Notes: generated by a model from the sequence alone, not told the origin. DNA of 64,000 bases from Clytia hemisphaerica (GCA_902728285.1 CACVBU010000158.1:1612001-1676000), one strand, 5' to 3'; positions 11,110 through 21,965 are shown, numbered from the stretch's first letter. Numbers and translations: made by a program.

Positions 11110-12162
11110 TTACTGACGTTGGGTTTTTGAAAACTTCTTGATGTAGTATCCGTTTTTTGAATCACCTCGGACTCTATGTACTACTGCAGATGAATCGGAG
11201 TTGAGATTTTTTGCTTTTTCCGTCCATTTTTTAAGGACAGACCTTTCTGGTGGTGTTAGGTCTTCTGTTATGCTGATTCCTTTATATTCCTCGTTATCTT
11301 TCAGTGCGGATAGGTTGCGCAGAACTGTCATCTTTTCTTTTTCTGTACCAAGCACAACTTTAATTGTTCCTTTTTTATCGGTGGCTTGAGTACCGATTCT
11401 TGAGATGGCTCTCATGTTTGGTTTTGGTATTTTGATCGTTTCAATTAGGGTATCAACAAAGGCTCTGTCAGCGATTTCTGTTTGTTCAGGCGTGTTTTCA
11501 GTTACTCCATGAATGATGATGTTTTTCGATCGGTTATCGTGATCACGCTTCTCTTTCATTTCCTCATACCTAGCTTCTTTAACGATTGTTTTTAAGCCAT
11601 TCGGAGTGGAGGCTTTGGTAGCACTAGCATAGGTTTTGACTTCTGTCACCTGATCCTCTACTTTCGTTAGTGATGACTGGATTTCTTGAAGGATCGAAGT
11701 TTTGATATCTTCTCCTAGGGTGTCGATTTGTTCTTTAATTTTTTTTTCGAAGTCATCTACAGTGTACGATTCGTTTTCTAGGCTCTTATTCTTTGTTTTA
11801 AGAGTTTTCACTTTCTTTTGGTAATCTTTGATCGATCGATCACGCTCGTGTATGATATTTTTCAAATTTTCTTGGTCGCTCTCCATACATAATGATTCTA
11901 TATCCTTTGAGATGTCTACACAGTTTGAGCAGATGAAGGTTGCTTTGTTGCGTTTCAGGGTTTGATTGTTTAAGTGTATTTGAACTTGGTATGCTGGTAG
12001 TTTAGAGCATTTGAAATGAACTAAACGAGAACATTTTACCTTGGAGCATTTAAGGGTGTTTGCTTCGTCTGGAACGAAGCAATTTGCAGTTGTACACTTT
12101 GGTGGAGTCTCTGTTGATGTTATGTCAATGGATGATATATCACTGGGTGGATCCTCATCCAT
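11110..12162 (-). CDS. LINE1 ORF1: PHD-like/coiled-coil nucleic-acid-binding protein
   Basis: An intact 350-residue ORF1. The N-terminus has a Cys/His-rich PHD-like segment (CTTANC, then CSKVKCSRLVHFKC and CSNC, residues 20-85). A long charged coiled coil follows (residues 90-175). The C-terminal half (KNIIIHGVTENT and after, about residues 210-345) looks like the RRM/L1-ORF1-like RNA-binding module common in CR1/L2-type ORF1 proteins. ORF1 proteins coat LINE RNA and act as chaperones. The stop TAA at 11110-11112 lies where the ORF2 frame is already open, which suggests stop-restart translation of ORF2. It appears complete. Confidence 0.8.
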   Translation of the reverse strand: MDEDPPSDISSIDITSTETPPKCTTANCFVPDEANTLKCSKVKCSRLVHFKCSKLPAYQVQIHLNNQTLKRNKATFICSNCVDISKDIESLCMESDQENLKNIIHERDRSIKDYQKKVKTLKTKNKSLENESYTVDDFEKKIKEQIDTLGEDIKTSILQEIQSSLTKVEDQVTEVKTYASATKASTPNGLKTIVKEARYEEMKEKRDHDNRSKNIIIHGVTENTPEQTEIADRAFVDTLIETIKIPKPNMRAISRIGTQATDKKGTIKVVLGTEKEKMTVLRNLSALKDNEEYKGISITEDLTPPERSVLKKWTEKAKNLNSDSSAVVHRVRGDSKNGYYIKKFSKTQRQ

Positions 12163-12290
12163 TGTTGTTGATTTTGGTGGCGGAAGATGATGGTAGCGTT
12201 TGTTGGAGCTTAATTTTTTAGTAAAAATAGCAGATTCTTTGTAAATTTTTGAGTTTTTTGTGAAAAATTTGTTGTATTTTTACTAGAAGC

Positions 12291-12575
12291 TCTGCCACTA
12301 GGTTCGCATTAATTTATTTTATTTATTTATTTATTCTTTATTTAGAGTTGGGTATTAAGAAAAATATAGATTTTACAAGGAATGTAAATATTTAGTTATT
12401 TTTCTATCTTTCATAATCCATTTTTAAATCATACATAAAATACGAAACAAACAAGACGGCTCCAACAACCCAGTTTGTGGTAGTAGAATAGCAACCAAAC
12501 ACTTATAACACTCCCGAGTAGATTGGCACACTGGTAGCTGTTGATTGGGAAATTAGTGACCCCTAGAAAGGTCAG
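12291..12575. other. AT-rich spacer upstream of LINE1
   Basis: Low-complexity TTTATTTATTTATT run at about 12310-12345 and otherwise unremarkable sequence. No gene is visible. Confidence 0.35.
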
Positions 12576-13125
12576 TTGGAGCGCGGCCTTTGTCGAGAAT
12601 TAGGGTCAATAGTTTTCTTCGCGACGATAATACAACTGATAAGTATACTATTAAACCGAAGAAACGTTTTTTCTATCACAATGGCACGACAAGGAGCAGT
12701 TTGGGAAGAGGTTTGTCCATTCTTGGGAAGGAACGATTTCTCAACTCTTTTTTCGAGTCCCGCTGGATTAACCAGATTGATGGCTACGTTCCGCAATAGA
12801 GTTCCACAAGACAACAGTGCTTGGGCCCCCGGGGAAGTGGAAAACAAAATGTTTGAACTAATACTGAAATAGCTTTTCTCAGTTTCGTATTTACAGCTCG
12901 TCAACGAGCTACTGCTTCCTTTTTTAGCCAATAAGATAGGAGTCACGGAAGTAGACGCGACAGTGGCAGTGAATAGGCTATGGTTCGAGAGGGTTGAGGC
13001 AGCAGTTGGCCTCGGTCAAATCTACGATGAAAGATTATCCTCAACCCGCTTTCGGCGCTATTTGGAGTCTGCTAGGCCTCCAATTATGCGTTCCGAAGGA
13101 GAGAGGCGCTCGTACAAGAAAATAC
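12576..13125 (+). pseudogene. Unknown conserved-looking protein segment, in frame with LINE2 RT
   Basis: A reading frame from about 12576 (first ATG near 12681) runs for about 180 codons into the LINE2 RT frame, interrupted only by TAG at 12870-12872. It contains VWEEVCPFLGRNDF, NELLLPFLANKIGV and a region rich in Arg and aromatic residues (YDERLSSTRFRRYLE). I do not recognise the family. The composition looks like real protein, not chance. It might be a host exon or an old viral gene fragment into which a 5'-truncated LINE inserted, or a domain carried by this LINE. There is no catalytic motif to assign a function. Confidence 0.4.
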
Positions 13126-14350
13126 GTAAGTATATCTCTAAAGGAAACGTTGTTGATAGTGTCTACTTCGATTTTGCGAAGTCTTTCGACACTGTACCCC
13201 ACCGTCGACTATGCAAGAAACTATCAGCATATGGCATCAACGGTTCAATCTTAAAATGGATAACGTCATTTCTAACAGGTCGAACTCAATCAGTAAAAGT
13301 GAACCAGTCCTTCTCGACTACAGACCCTGTAGTGAGTGGTATTCCACAGGGTAGTGTACTGGGACCAATACTGTTCGTGCTATACATCAATGATCTTCCT
13401 GAAAAGGTCATCTCATTGATCCTACTGTTTGCTGATGATACCAAAATCTTCAAAGAAGTCAATTGCATCGAAGACTCTGTTTCCCTTCAGAATGATATAG
13501 ACACTCTTGTAGAATGGTCGAAAGACTGGCTATTACTATTCCATCCTGAAAAGTGTCACGTTCTGACGCTAGGAAAGTTTGGAAACATCAAACATGCTCA
13601 TCCATATTCCCTAGATGGACGCCAATTGGAACACGTCTTTGAAGAAAAAGATCTTGGAGTCCTCATTGACTCAGAACTTACATTTAAAGAACACATTGCA
13701 AAGCAAGTCAAAAAAGCAAACGCGATACTTGGCATAATCAATCGAGGATTTGTAAATATGAGTACAAGTACATTGAAAACATTGTATTGTGCGTTTGTTC
13801 GCCCGCATCTGGAGTACGCTCAGTCAGTATGGTCTCCGTTTCTACGTAAACACGTAAATCTGATTGAAGGAGTACAAAGACGGGCAACAAAACTTGCTCA
13901 AAAATGTCGTAATATATCCTATGAAGAACGATTGCGTGAATTAGATCTTCCTACGCTCGAGTTTAGAAGACACTTTTGTGACATGGTCCAACTTTACAAG
14001 CACATCAACTATTACGAAAAAGATACCATCCCAAACAAGATAGCCCGTCGAACGCGACCAAACAGAAGGCACAACTTTGAGATGATTCCAAACTTTGGAA
14101 GCGATGGACTCCGTGGTGTACAAACGAATTCCTTCTTTTATCGAACTATACCAACCTGGAATAAATTGCCAAAAGATGTCGCTGAGGCAAAGACAGTCAA
14201 AGTCTTCAAAGAAAGACTCAACACTGCATGGAGTAAACACCCGAAAAGATTCAACACAAGACAATTGTAAAATACGTATAATCACGATCAGTTCCAGAGG
14301 CCCTCGTGCGCCTAGAACTTTGTTACATTATAATAATGATAATATCCGCC
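13126..14350 (+). mobile_element. LINE2: 5'-truncated CR1-like retrotransposon (RT domain intact frame)
   Basis: The frame ending at 14270 is uninterrupted. It starts inside the RT with motif A (YFDFAKSFDTVPHRRL), continues through SGIPQGSVLGPILFVLYIND and the catalytic FADD (LLFADDTKIF) and ends with the CR1-type thumb (FVRPHLEYAQSVWSP, CDMVQLYKH, PTWNKLPKDV). The endonuclease and early RT motifs are missing, so it is a truncated, dead insertion. A short ATAATAATGATAAT run near 14329-14345 is a likely microsatellite 3' tail. It is clearly the same family as LINE3 at the right edge, although the proteins have diverged. Confidence 0.9.
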
Positions 14351-15243
14351 GAGGATACGTCCATAACGTCAGGCGAAAGACGAGGAACTCAGGGGTAAGT
14401 GATTAAATTATATCTAAATTTTGTACGCACACCTTTCGGCAGAAACAAAACAACAATTTCAATTTTGATTATATATTTTATTAGTATAGAAAATGAACAT
14501 TAGTTGTCGGCTCTGTTTTGTGGGTTACCTGAACAATAAAAGAAAAGCAACATAAGTAAATACAGAGCAATCATTGCCTATAAATATAAAATTAATTACG
14601 ATTACTTTCAGTTTTTGAAGCACAAAGGTGGAGCTACAGAAAAGACACAGAGGTATAAGTATAGTTATTTCTTTAATCCAATTTGAACGTGTCTTGAGGT
14701 TTTGGGAATTGAGCTGAATAGTTTTTTTAAATTTTGCGTTTGATAATCGGAATACGGCCAAGAACCCTCATCCTTCACACGCCGTGTGTTCTTATCCCCA
14801 AAAGAAATTTTTATTGGAATTTGAGAAAATTTTGCCTGGGACTACAAGAAAATTTTTTTTGAAACTTGACATTCAATTTTTTTTACCTACACATTTGATA
14901 CGAAACGGGGGTATAATCGGGACAGGAACACAGGCACTAAGGAATAGATTTTTTTATATAACGGCATTTTGAGTTATTTTATATACGTAGACAGTAACTG
15001 AGAGAGATCTATTTTGTGGGAAGCCTTTTTTTTGTGTGCCTCTAACACATCCAAAATTTTACCTTGTAGTGACAAGTTGAGCTGTGAAATTCTTCTATCA
15101 GCCTCGACTAAATCTCACCTACAAGGGGAAGGGAAGTCTATTAATATAGGTAAAAAGGAGGAGGGCCGTGGAATAGATTGAAATAAGTTGGATGGAGTTG
15201 GATGCCAGGCTAGGAAACAGAAATACCAAGACGAAAACTAACC
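14351..15243. other. No gene visible
   Basis: AT-rich sequence with scattered short frames on both strands, none with protein-like composition or a partner elsewhere in the window. Confidence 0.35.
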
Positions 15244-16560
15244 TTAACCAACCCAGAAGGACCTACGATGGATGAACCCCCTGAAGGAAAAAGAGGGAAA
15301 AAAGAAACCACTCACCGGGACGCAATAGCAGCAAATGAAATCATCGGCACCATGCCAAACTCGGCTACAACATCTGGTAGCCGTGACGGATCCGTTTTTA
15401 TTGTCAAAGGGTTTAACGTTTAAACACCCTAGACAGATCGCCAGGTTGGTGACATGGCATGTGGCACAGGACCACACGGCGTCCCAACGCCCATTAACTG
15501 GAAGCAAAATCAGTTTGCAGGTTCGCTCCATATCCATTGGTATCCAAAAAGAAACGAAAAATATATTACTGCCAAAGACACTACATTCTCCGTACATTCA
15601 CAACGATTGGTCCAAAGGAATATATCAATCAAATACCACCAATTACCAGTTACAAGTAATACCGAACAACACAACAAAAAACCGAATAACTTTCACACGG
15701 GAAAAACAACAGTCGCTACCATGTTTTCAGCCCTAATTTTCAATCAGCCATCACCATAGACAACAGACAATTTTTAACCTAGCCTCTGCACGTAAAATGT
15801 CACTATTTTGGGGTCGTTGAGACCCCATGGAATAGGAATGATATGGTTTATGTTATGTGGAATGAAAAATGTCCACCCTGCTCCCTTATTACACCTCATA
15901 TTACGTAGGTCATAAGATATATATGTTCTTACAAAAAAAAAAAAAAAAACTTTTGTTATTTAAACAGTTAACCTTATATTATGTGGATTATATAAATAGT
16001 ATTTATTATTAGAGTTTAGATTATTTAATGTTTATTTTCATAGTATTTTTAGGATTATTATATAGAATTTGCTATTGTACTGGATCAGACGGAAATGCCC
16101 TGGTCATCCCAGGTATTTATTTGAATTGTATTAGGGGAAAACTGCTCCCAACCTGTTTAACAGGGCGGGAAGGGATTACTACGCCCAGAAACCACCCTTC
16201 ACGCCCGTAACGCCCTCGTTACGGCTGAGTGAACTTGAAAGTATTTTGCTTTGCTCAGATCGCCTGATCTGGGAGTCTAGTTTCGAATATGATAGCAGGA
16301 GGTGTTTTCTGGATATGCGTCAGGTAAGAGCTCTTTTAAATGTAAGATAGTATATAACATGCACAGAAATACTTACAGTCTCCCCTTCTCTGTTTGATGT
16401 TCGGACTAGTTCTCCACCCGTTAATAGTGTGGTGTAGACCTAGACGTGGGTCAGCATTACGATATTACAATACTATAATTCATATCTACCATGTGCATGT
16501 TTCCATCGGAAATCACACCCTTAAGCCGGCCGAACGTGATTCCTTCGAAAATTGTCTCTG
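15244..16560 (+). repeat. Dispersed repeat R, copy 1 (uninterrupted)
   Basis: Matches a second copy at 34940-35276 plus 39756-40545, which is split by element C. Shared landmarks include the CCAAAAAGAAACGAAAA and ACATTCACAACGATTGGTCCAAAGGAAT blocks at 15541-15620, GACGGAAATGCCCTGGTCATC at 16089 and CCCTTCACGCCCGTAACGCCCTCGTTACGG at 16195. The right half, with poly-A/AT runs and a GTAACGCCCTCGTTAC near-palindrome, looks LTR-like; the left half is protein-coding-like. It is probably the 3' end of an unidentified LTR element. No termini could be fixed. Confidence 0.6.
15335..15736 (+). pseudogene. Unknown ORF within repeat R
   Basis: An open frame of 133 codons, with related sequence in the second repeat R copy (about 34960-35270). 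The two share HPRQIAR / HPGQMAR-like starts and LLPKTLHSPYIHND-like middles despite base changes, which suggests past coding. No domain is recognised. Its place just upstream of an LTR-like sequence could make it the 3' ORF of a retroelement, but that is inference. Other frames are also open here, so the frame choice is uncertain. Confidence 0.3.
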
Positions 16561-17075
16561 GATCCAGGTTAAAATTTAAGCTGTTTGCTTCATATAAATA
16601 GCATTTCATTCTTCATTTATGCTGAAAGTATATTTCAATTATCAATCATTTAATTTTGAAATTAAAAGTTGTTTTCGGTACGTAGTGCACTAACGCTAAA
16701 TTCACTATTTCAATTGTCAGATTATGATGATTTTTCTAAGACGCTATTACTCTTGCGCGTCCTTGAAAGTTGTCTATTCAACGATGGTCGAGTCTTCATT
16801 TGTTCATTTGGGAAGATAAGTTTTGTTTTGTTGGAGTGAACTTCATTTGCTTCCTGAATTTTGAGTCGTTCTTTTAGACTTTATTTTATAATCTGTTAAT
16901 CACGTTTTTTAAAATGTTTTAATTTTACTTTATCGCCTTGTCGTTTCCCACAATAAAGAGGAAACGAACTCCACGCGAGACGATTGATGAAGGAGACTGT
17001 CAACAAACAGCAAACAATGCAAACGAAGAAGAATTGTAACGTACATATTCACGTACCTGCATCACAACAATAAAC
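16561..17075. other. Spacer; possible leader of a family C/D element
   Basis: AT-rich sequence with no clear gene. Around 16958-17037 a short charged frame (KRKRTPRETIDEGD) precedes the protease fragment and might be the end of a gag-like region. This is weak. Confidence 0.25.
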
Positions 17076-17421
17076 GTGGACACTTCCATAACAGAGCAAG
17101 ATGAGGAGATGTACTTGCGGTATAAATATAAAAGAGATGAAGAAAAGAAACATGGAATCACAACCAGTTTACCTGTCAATAGTGAAGGTGAAACAAAACC
17201 ATACATGGCACTAATCAACACTGGGTCAGCACACTCACTACTTAACAAAGATATCTGGGATGCTGCAGAAATAGCACCATTTCTAACACACGTTACCGAC
17301 ACAACGTTGAATTCCATAACTGGAGAAAAAATAGAAAACACATGAAGTTTAATCATTCCAACGAGCATTGTCGATCCAAAATCACTAAAGAATCAAAACT
17401 TCCTGGTAGTCCTCGGTCTTG
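17076..17421 (+). pseudogene. Retroviral-type aspartic protease fragment (family C/D type)
   Basis: Contains the active-site region in the form LINTGSAHSLLNKDIWDAAE (about 17210-17265), followed by SITGEKI and, after a stop at 17343, a VVLGLEV remnant of the second conserved strand. The usual DTG/DSG is changed to NTG, so the enzyme would be inactive. It is most like the post-env protease-like domains of elements C (37550) and D (46545) and the fragment at 59583, and less like the family B protease at 20225. It is cut off at 17421 by the start of a partial family B LTR. Confidence 0.65.
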
Positions 17422-17821
17422 AAGTCGTATATGAACGCATTTGGGTATATGGATTAAATGAAGCAGAGAGCTCCGCTGAAGCCAACAGTGGAGGGCTAGA
17501 TGAAATGGCAAATCAAATGAAGCAGAGAACTCCCCTGAAGCCAACAGCGGAGGGTTAGGTGAAATGGCTGACTAGAACTTGTACGAAGATTATACTAATG
17601 CTTTACTTTGTTTTACGAATTACTTGGTTTATGGAAAGTGGTTTTTAACGCGTTAACTTCCAATTCTTTGTTCCTATCGTGCTTTGAATTCTATGATACC
17701 TAACCGGTTCTCTTCCAATTATAGCTTGGGATCCTGAACTAATCCGGGGACAAATATAAATATTGCTGTTGAGGACTTTAGTCGGGAGTTACTTATTGAG
17801 CCGTACTCACCGCCCGTGACA
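17422..17821 (+). repeat. Family B 5' LTR, missing its first part
   Basis: Aligns with the complete LTR at 28774-29283 and ends at the same CCGTGACA. It begins inside the LTR (AAGTCGTATATG), right after the protease fragment, so the TGT start and U3 beginning are gone. It carries two copies of a unit of about 60 bases containing CTCCGCTG..CAGCGGAG. AATCCGGGGACAAATATAAATA near 17740 may hold the TATA-like promoter (inference). Confidence 0.8.
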
Positions 17822-17823
17822 GA

Positions 17824-17841
17824 TGGGGGCTCAACCGGGAT
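17824..17841 (+). promoter_or_regulatory. Candidate primer-binding site
   Basis: Two bases after the LTR end, TGGGGGCTCAACCGGGAT starts with TGG as expected for complementarity to a tRNA 3' CCA end. I could not assign the tRNA isotype by eye. Confidence 0.5.
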
Positions 17842-18415
17842 AGTTCAGGAAAGCATCGAGTAGTAACTTCGATTTGGTTAGTTTAACTGTTGAATCTCAC
17901 CGTATTAAAATTTAATGTGACTGTTTATTGACATTGACATTGTGAAACTGGAATGAATGTGGCTGTTGTTGGTTGACATTTAATATGAAAGATGATTTGA
18001 CATTTATTATGAAAATTGGTTAGTGATATCGATTTTTGCGGGCATTAGACATACATTCAACTAATGTACATAAATCCATGCTGAAGGGGAGAAACGAAGT
18101 TTTCGTTGAATTGTTTAAGACCGAACTGTTTGTTTATTACATGACTTGCATAAAACTGGAAAGCCTGTTTAATGTTTGCACGGATGAACAAACATGTTGA
18201 AATTTTTCAAGAAAAATTCGCTTGATCAAACATGGTTGGATTTTTTTGATTGATGTTTGTTTTGGTTGAACGAACAACTATTATTAACTATGGAATCTTC
18301 CCTCTGGTTCAGGAGTTTTTGATAATAGCTTGAGGTCATCAAAAGAATTTGTGAAAAGTGGACTGTTAGATCATCTGCATTTGATCGTTCAGCTGCTTTA
18401 ACTTATAACGAAAAA
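17842..18415 (+). other. Family B leader (5' UTR)
   Basis: Non-coding leader between PBS and ORF0. It is conserved with B2 at about 31480-31890 (shared GACCGAACTGTTTGTTTATTAC and TGGTTCAGGAGTTTT blocks), which supports its assignment as family leader. Confidence 0.6.
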
Positions 18416-18951
18416 ATGGAAATCAGAGTTCATTCTGAAATCAAGAAAGCCATACAAGCTCGAAAGAGGCTCCACGCTCCACACAACCACCAACACCATA
18501 ACCACCAACTCGACAGCAACATCAACCACCACCACCACCACCAACAACAACAACACCAATACCAACACCACAACCACCACCACCACCACCACCACCTCCT
18601 CCTCCACCTCCACAAACCTCAAAATCAAGTTTGGGCCAAAAGCTAAACCAGGTACAAGACCCCGCTGGTCAGGGAAATACCAGACGGGTGATCCTTTCAA
18701 TTGAGGGAGTGACTCTGAAGAAGCTGTTGGAGCACGTGTTGAGGGAGGTAAAAGAATTGCCCCAGGAGGAAAAGAAGTTAAGGCTGAAGAAGGAGATCAC
18801 GAAGCAAGAGAGGGAGCTCCGGACAACGGAAAGGAAAATGCGAAGACTCAAGTGCTTGGAGAGGAAGCAAAAGGATCCTCTTGGTGAACTACAAGCTGTT
18901 TTTCGATCCTTGGATTTGAAGGAATACCGAAATCTACACATTGGAATTTGA
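18416..18951 (+). pseudogene. ORF0: His/Gln-rich then basic coiled-coil protein upstream of gag
   Basis: Starts at 18416 with a charged segment (EIRVHSEIKKAIQARKRL), then a His-, Asn- and Gln-rich low-complexity tract coded by CAC/CAA repeats (about 18480-18610). A frameshift in the overlap at 18631-18646 leads to a Lys/Glu/Arg-rich coiled coil (KKLRLKKEITKQERELRTTE, about 18770-18840), ending at 18951. Element E has an equivalent basic coiled-coil ORF before its gag (40958-41197), so the two-ORF layout is a family trait. Function is unknown; RNA binding or assembly is a guess based on charge. Confidence 0.5.
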
Positions 18952-19110
18952 TCGTAAGTCCTTCCTATTAGCTTATGCTCAGTTGTCAACGTTAGCTAAC
19001 TTGTACTTGTTTCGAGTACTTATTTAGCGTTTTGTTGACTACCTACGGACTCGAGGTACCTTCCTTTAAAGGAGTTTACTCATTTAACCTTGTAGGGGCT
19101 GAGGAACTGT

Positions 19111-20222
19111 ATGTATTCCTTCGACGAAGACCCACCCGCTTTGCCTCCGAGGCGGACCACTCTACAGACTGACGATGGTGGAGACCCTTTTTCGACCACC
19201 TATGTGGTACCCACTGATGGTAGCTCCGAAACAGATCGGCTGATCACTGAGCTAGCAAGAGTTCGTCACTCAACCCCACAAGCAACCCAAGGGGCACGAG
19301 TGACGTTTGCCGATCAAACAGATGATCATGCTTCAAGCAGCCCAAGAAATGGTTCGTCCAGGATGCCTTCAGGAGTTAATACATGGGAGACAACCTTGTC
19401 AGAATCCTTCGCAAAGATAAGTCGTCCCCAAGTCCACTACCAAGACTAGCCCGTTTTCGATGGATCTGGGAGCAAGTCTTGCAAAACTTTTATTCGAGAG
19501 TTCGAAGAGATGGCTCGCTTGGGGATTTTGGACAGAGGAGGAGAAACTGGCCTCGCCTCATCGCCTCGCCAAAGAATCAAAGAAAACCTACAATGCCGCA
19601 AAGGAAACAGTCAAGGACATGTTTGGCAATGCCGAAGATGAGAGCCTGCTTCGGAGAGAACTGCACACAATCAAGCAAGGAGCTACCCCTTTGCTTGAAT
19701 ACCTCCACAGGTTGGAAGAGCTATTCACATAGTTAGACGTCCATCCTAACGTGCAATTGGACTACCTCACTGCTGGTATCCGACCTGATCTGCAAGACTA
19801 TGTTTACCTCCGGTAGTTCAAGAAGTATCACGAAGCTGTCAAGGCGCTGAAGCTGAAAGAGTCCATCCGGCGAGAGAAGCCCTTGGATGAACGATACAGG
19901 GTGATCCAGTCTTAACTGACGGAGATTAAAGAGCAGTTACAGCAGTCAAGGAGACAGCCAGCGGTTACGAACCAACAAGCTGATATTGCAGCCCTTTTAA
20001 GGGAGAACAACCGCCTCACGGCTGAATCAAACAAGACAAATGCCAGACAACCAAGAGAAGGCTGCTGGACATGTGGCGGGAGCGGACATAGTGCAAATGC
20101 ATGCCCCAAGAAGACTCCCCCAACTTGTTGGCAATGTGGTGTTCCATAACACACTGCGAGGCAGTGCCGAAATCGACCATCCGAAGTCAAGGCGGTCGAG
20201 AAGAGCCAGCATGCTGGACCGA
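19111..20222 (+). pseudogene. gag: Gag of family B with two CCHC zinc knuckles
   Basis: The N-terminal piece (19111-19449) is Pro/Thr/Ser-rich (ALPPRRTTL). The capsid-like part follows in shifted frames: PVFDGSGSKSCKTFIREFEE at about 19450-19510, then 19530-19920 with LEYLHRLEELF and LKLKESIRREKP, as in retrotrans_gag proteins. A coiled segment precedes two zinc knuckles at about 20063-20160: CWTCGGSGHSANAC and CWQCGVP.HTARQC, the second holding a stop. Gag packages element RNA. At least two frameshifts and several stops inactivate it. Element E (42030-42450) is a relative. Confidence 0.8.
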
Positions 20223-20560
20223 CGGTGAAGGTGATGGTTAAAGGAAAGATGCTCAGTGCCTTGTGCGATACAGGCGCCCAATTCAGCATTGTGAGTGGAC
20301 TGTTAGCAAAGCAGTTGAGGCTGAAGGTTGTCAGGAAAAGCCAGAATGCAAGGGGAATTAGTCGCACATTCGTCAAATCCTTGGGAGAAGTTGAACTTGA
20401 CACAGTGATTGACGGCGAGAAGTTCAACGGAAAGTTCATGGTGTTGGAGGAAAGCAGCATTCAAATGATCATTGGTGAAGATTTCCTCTCTCGACACAGA
20501 GCAATCCTCAACCTAGGGGAAAGGTGCCTTGTGCTTCATAAGGGCCAACGAAGAATTTAG
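20222..20560 (+). pseudogene. pro: Family B aspartic protease
   Basis: Retropepsin-type protease that cleaves Gag-Pol. The active site is LCDTGAQFSIVSG (about 20258-20296). The flap region is degenerate, and the second strand appears as MIIGEDFLSRHRAILNL (about 20466-20515), matching the ILGxDFL pattern. The frame is open from 20225 to 20560. It follows the gag zinc knuckles directly and precedes the pol linker. The domain itself looks intact, although gag before it and pol after it are not. Confidence 0.8.
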
Positions 20561-21965
20561 GTTGGACTTCAGCGTGAAACAACTTCCCAAGCCGTTCCTG
20601 AACGCCGCCTGTACTTACCTCCCCAAGCCAGCACAGCGTGGAGTTTCCCCGCAAAGCAATTCAGGGAGATCGAGGCTCTACCTTATGCATCAATTGATGT
20701 CAGAGTGTTGATGAAGTCCTCAGAAGGTGTACGGTTGATTATTTCTAACCGGACAGAGGACGCAGTTGAACTGAAACTTGGTGACGTGATCGGCAAATGG
20801 GTGCATCATGACGCCGAAATTGAGGATCTGAAAAGTGGTGTTGCAGATGTCACGCACGAAATGCAGGAACTTGATGGTGGACAGAAAGGAAAGCTAGAAG
20901 CCTTGATCGAAAGAAAAAAAGACGTCTTCGCTGATTCGGACCTGAAGCTTGGTGCTACCCACTTAATGGAATATGACATCGATACAGGGGATGCTGAGCC
21001 GATCAAGCAAAGCGCCTATTCGACCACTCCGGCGAAGTGCGCAGAGATCGACAAGCAAATCAAGGAGCGGGAAGAGCAAGGAATTATCCGAAGAAGCCAG
21101 TCAAGTTGGAGCTCGCCCGTTTTGCTAGTTCCCAAGCCTGTGGGGCTATGCGCATGTGCATTGATTATCGTAGGCTCAACGCTGTGACAAAGAAAGATGC
21201 ATACCCTATTCCAAGGGTGAATGATGTGCTTGATCAGCCTGGCAGAGCCAAGTACTTCTCAACGTGCGACTTGCAGAGTGGATTCCACCAAGTACCCCTG
21301 ACGGCAAGAAGCATTCCGAAGACGGCTTTTGTAACTCATCGTGGGTTATTTGAGTACGTCCGGCTCCCTTATGGCCCGTCGAATGGCCCCAGTAAATTTG
21401 AAAGATTATTGGACTTCGTCTCCATCTTTATAGATGACATTATCATCTATAGCAAAACCTTCGAAGAGCACCTCGAACACATCCAAATTGTATTTCAACG
21501 ATTGCGGGAAGCTGGATTGAAGATGAAACGGAAGAAGTGCCATTTTTGCGTCCCAACTATAAATCTTTTTGGGCTATGAAGTGAGTACTGAAGGCATAAA
21601 ACCCAAAGTAGATAATGTGAGAAAGCTTTTGTATGCCAAGAAGCCGACAACGACCAAGCAGGTTCAAGCCTTCCTTGGACTTACTGGTTATTACCGAAGG
21701 TTTTTTCCAGGGTATTCAGAGATATCTAGGCCGCTCTACAAGTGCGTTCCAAAGTTTCAGTGGGGAGAAGAGCAGAACAAGGCATGGGCAACTCTGATTG
21801 AAAAACTGACGAATCCGCCGTTACTGGAATTCCCAAATTTCAACAAGGAATTCGTGCTCAACACGGACGCTTCAGGGTTGGCGATTAGATATGTTTTATC
21901 TCAAACCTGAGATGGAGAAAAGCCCCACCCAATCAGGTATGGGGGAATGGTCTTGAAAAACACTG
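20561..21965 (+). pseudogene. pol: Family B reverse transcriptase, first copy, truncated
   Basis: A linker (RLIISNRTEDAVELKLGDVIG) leads to the RT start (LIERKKDVFADSDLKLGATHL, YSTTPAKCAEIDKQIKE). After a frameshift near 21130 come MCIDYRRLNAVTKKDAYPIP, motif A (FSTCDLQSGFHQV), FEYVRLPYGPSNGPS and the catalytic FIDD (VSIFIDDIIIYSK). A stretch of about 15 residues normally present between the FERLLD helix and FIDD is missing. A second frameshift near 21570 leads into the RT thumb and the RNase H start (VLNTDASGLAIRYVLSQ). The copy stops at 21965, joined to an LTR. Confidence 0.85.

Larger units (their letters stand above)
7960..12290 (-). mobile_element. LINE1: nearly full-length CR1/L2-like non-LTR retrotransposon
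   Basis: Two ORFs in the standard order on the minus strand: ORF1 (12162-11110) with an N-terminal cysteine/PHD-like region, then ORF2 (APE endonuclease plus reverse transcriptase, about 11100-8066). The 3' end should lie near 7960-8060 and the 5' end near 12290; both are estimates. ORF2 keeps a single reading frame broken only by three point stops, so the copy is fairly young compared with the elements around it. No RNase H domain is seen, as expected for CR1/L2-type elements. Confidence 0.85.

Noticed and set aside
17824..17841. Assigning a specific tRNA to the primer-binding site
   Set aside because: The complement looks like a tRNA 3' end, but I could not match it confidently to an isotype without a search.
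18398..18700. Minus-strand frame rich in Val (poly-V)
   Set aside because: Antisense shadow of the CAC/CAA low-complexity tract in ORF0.
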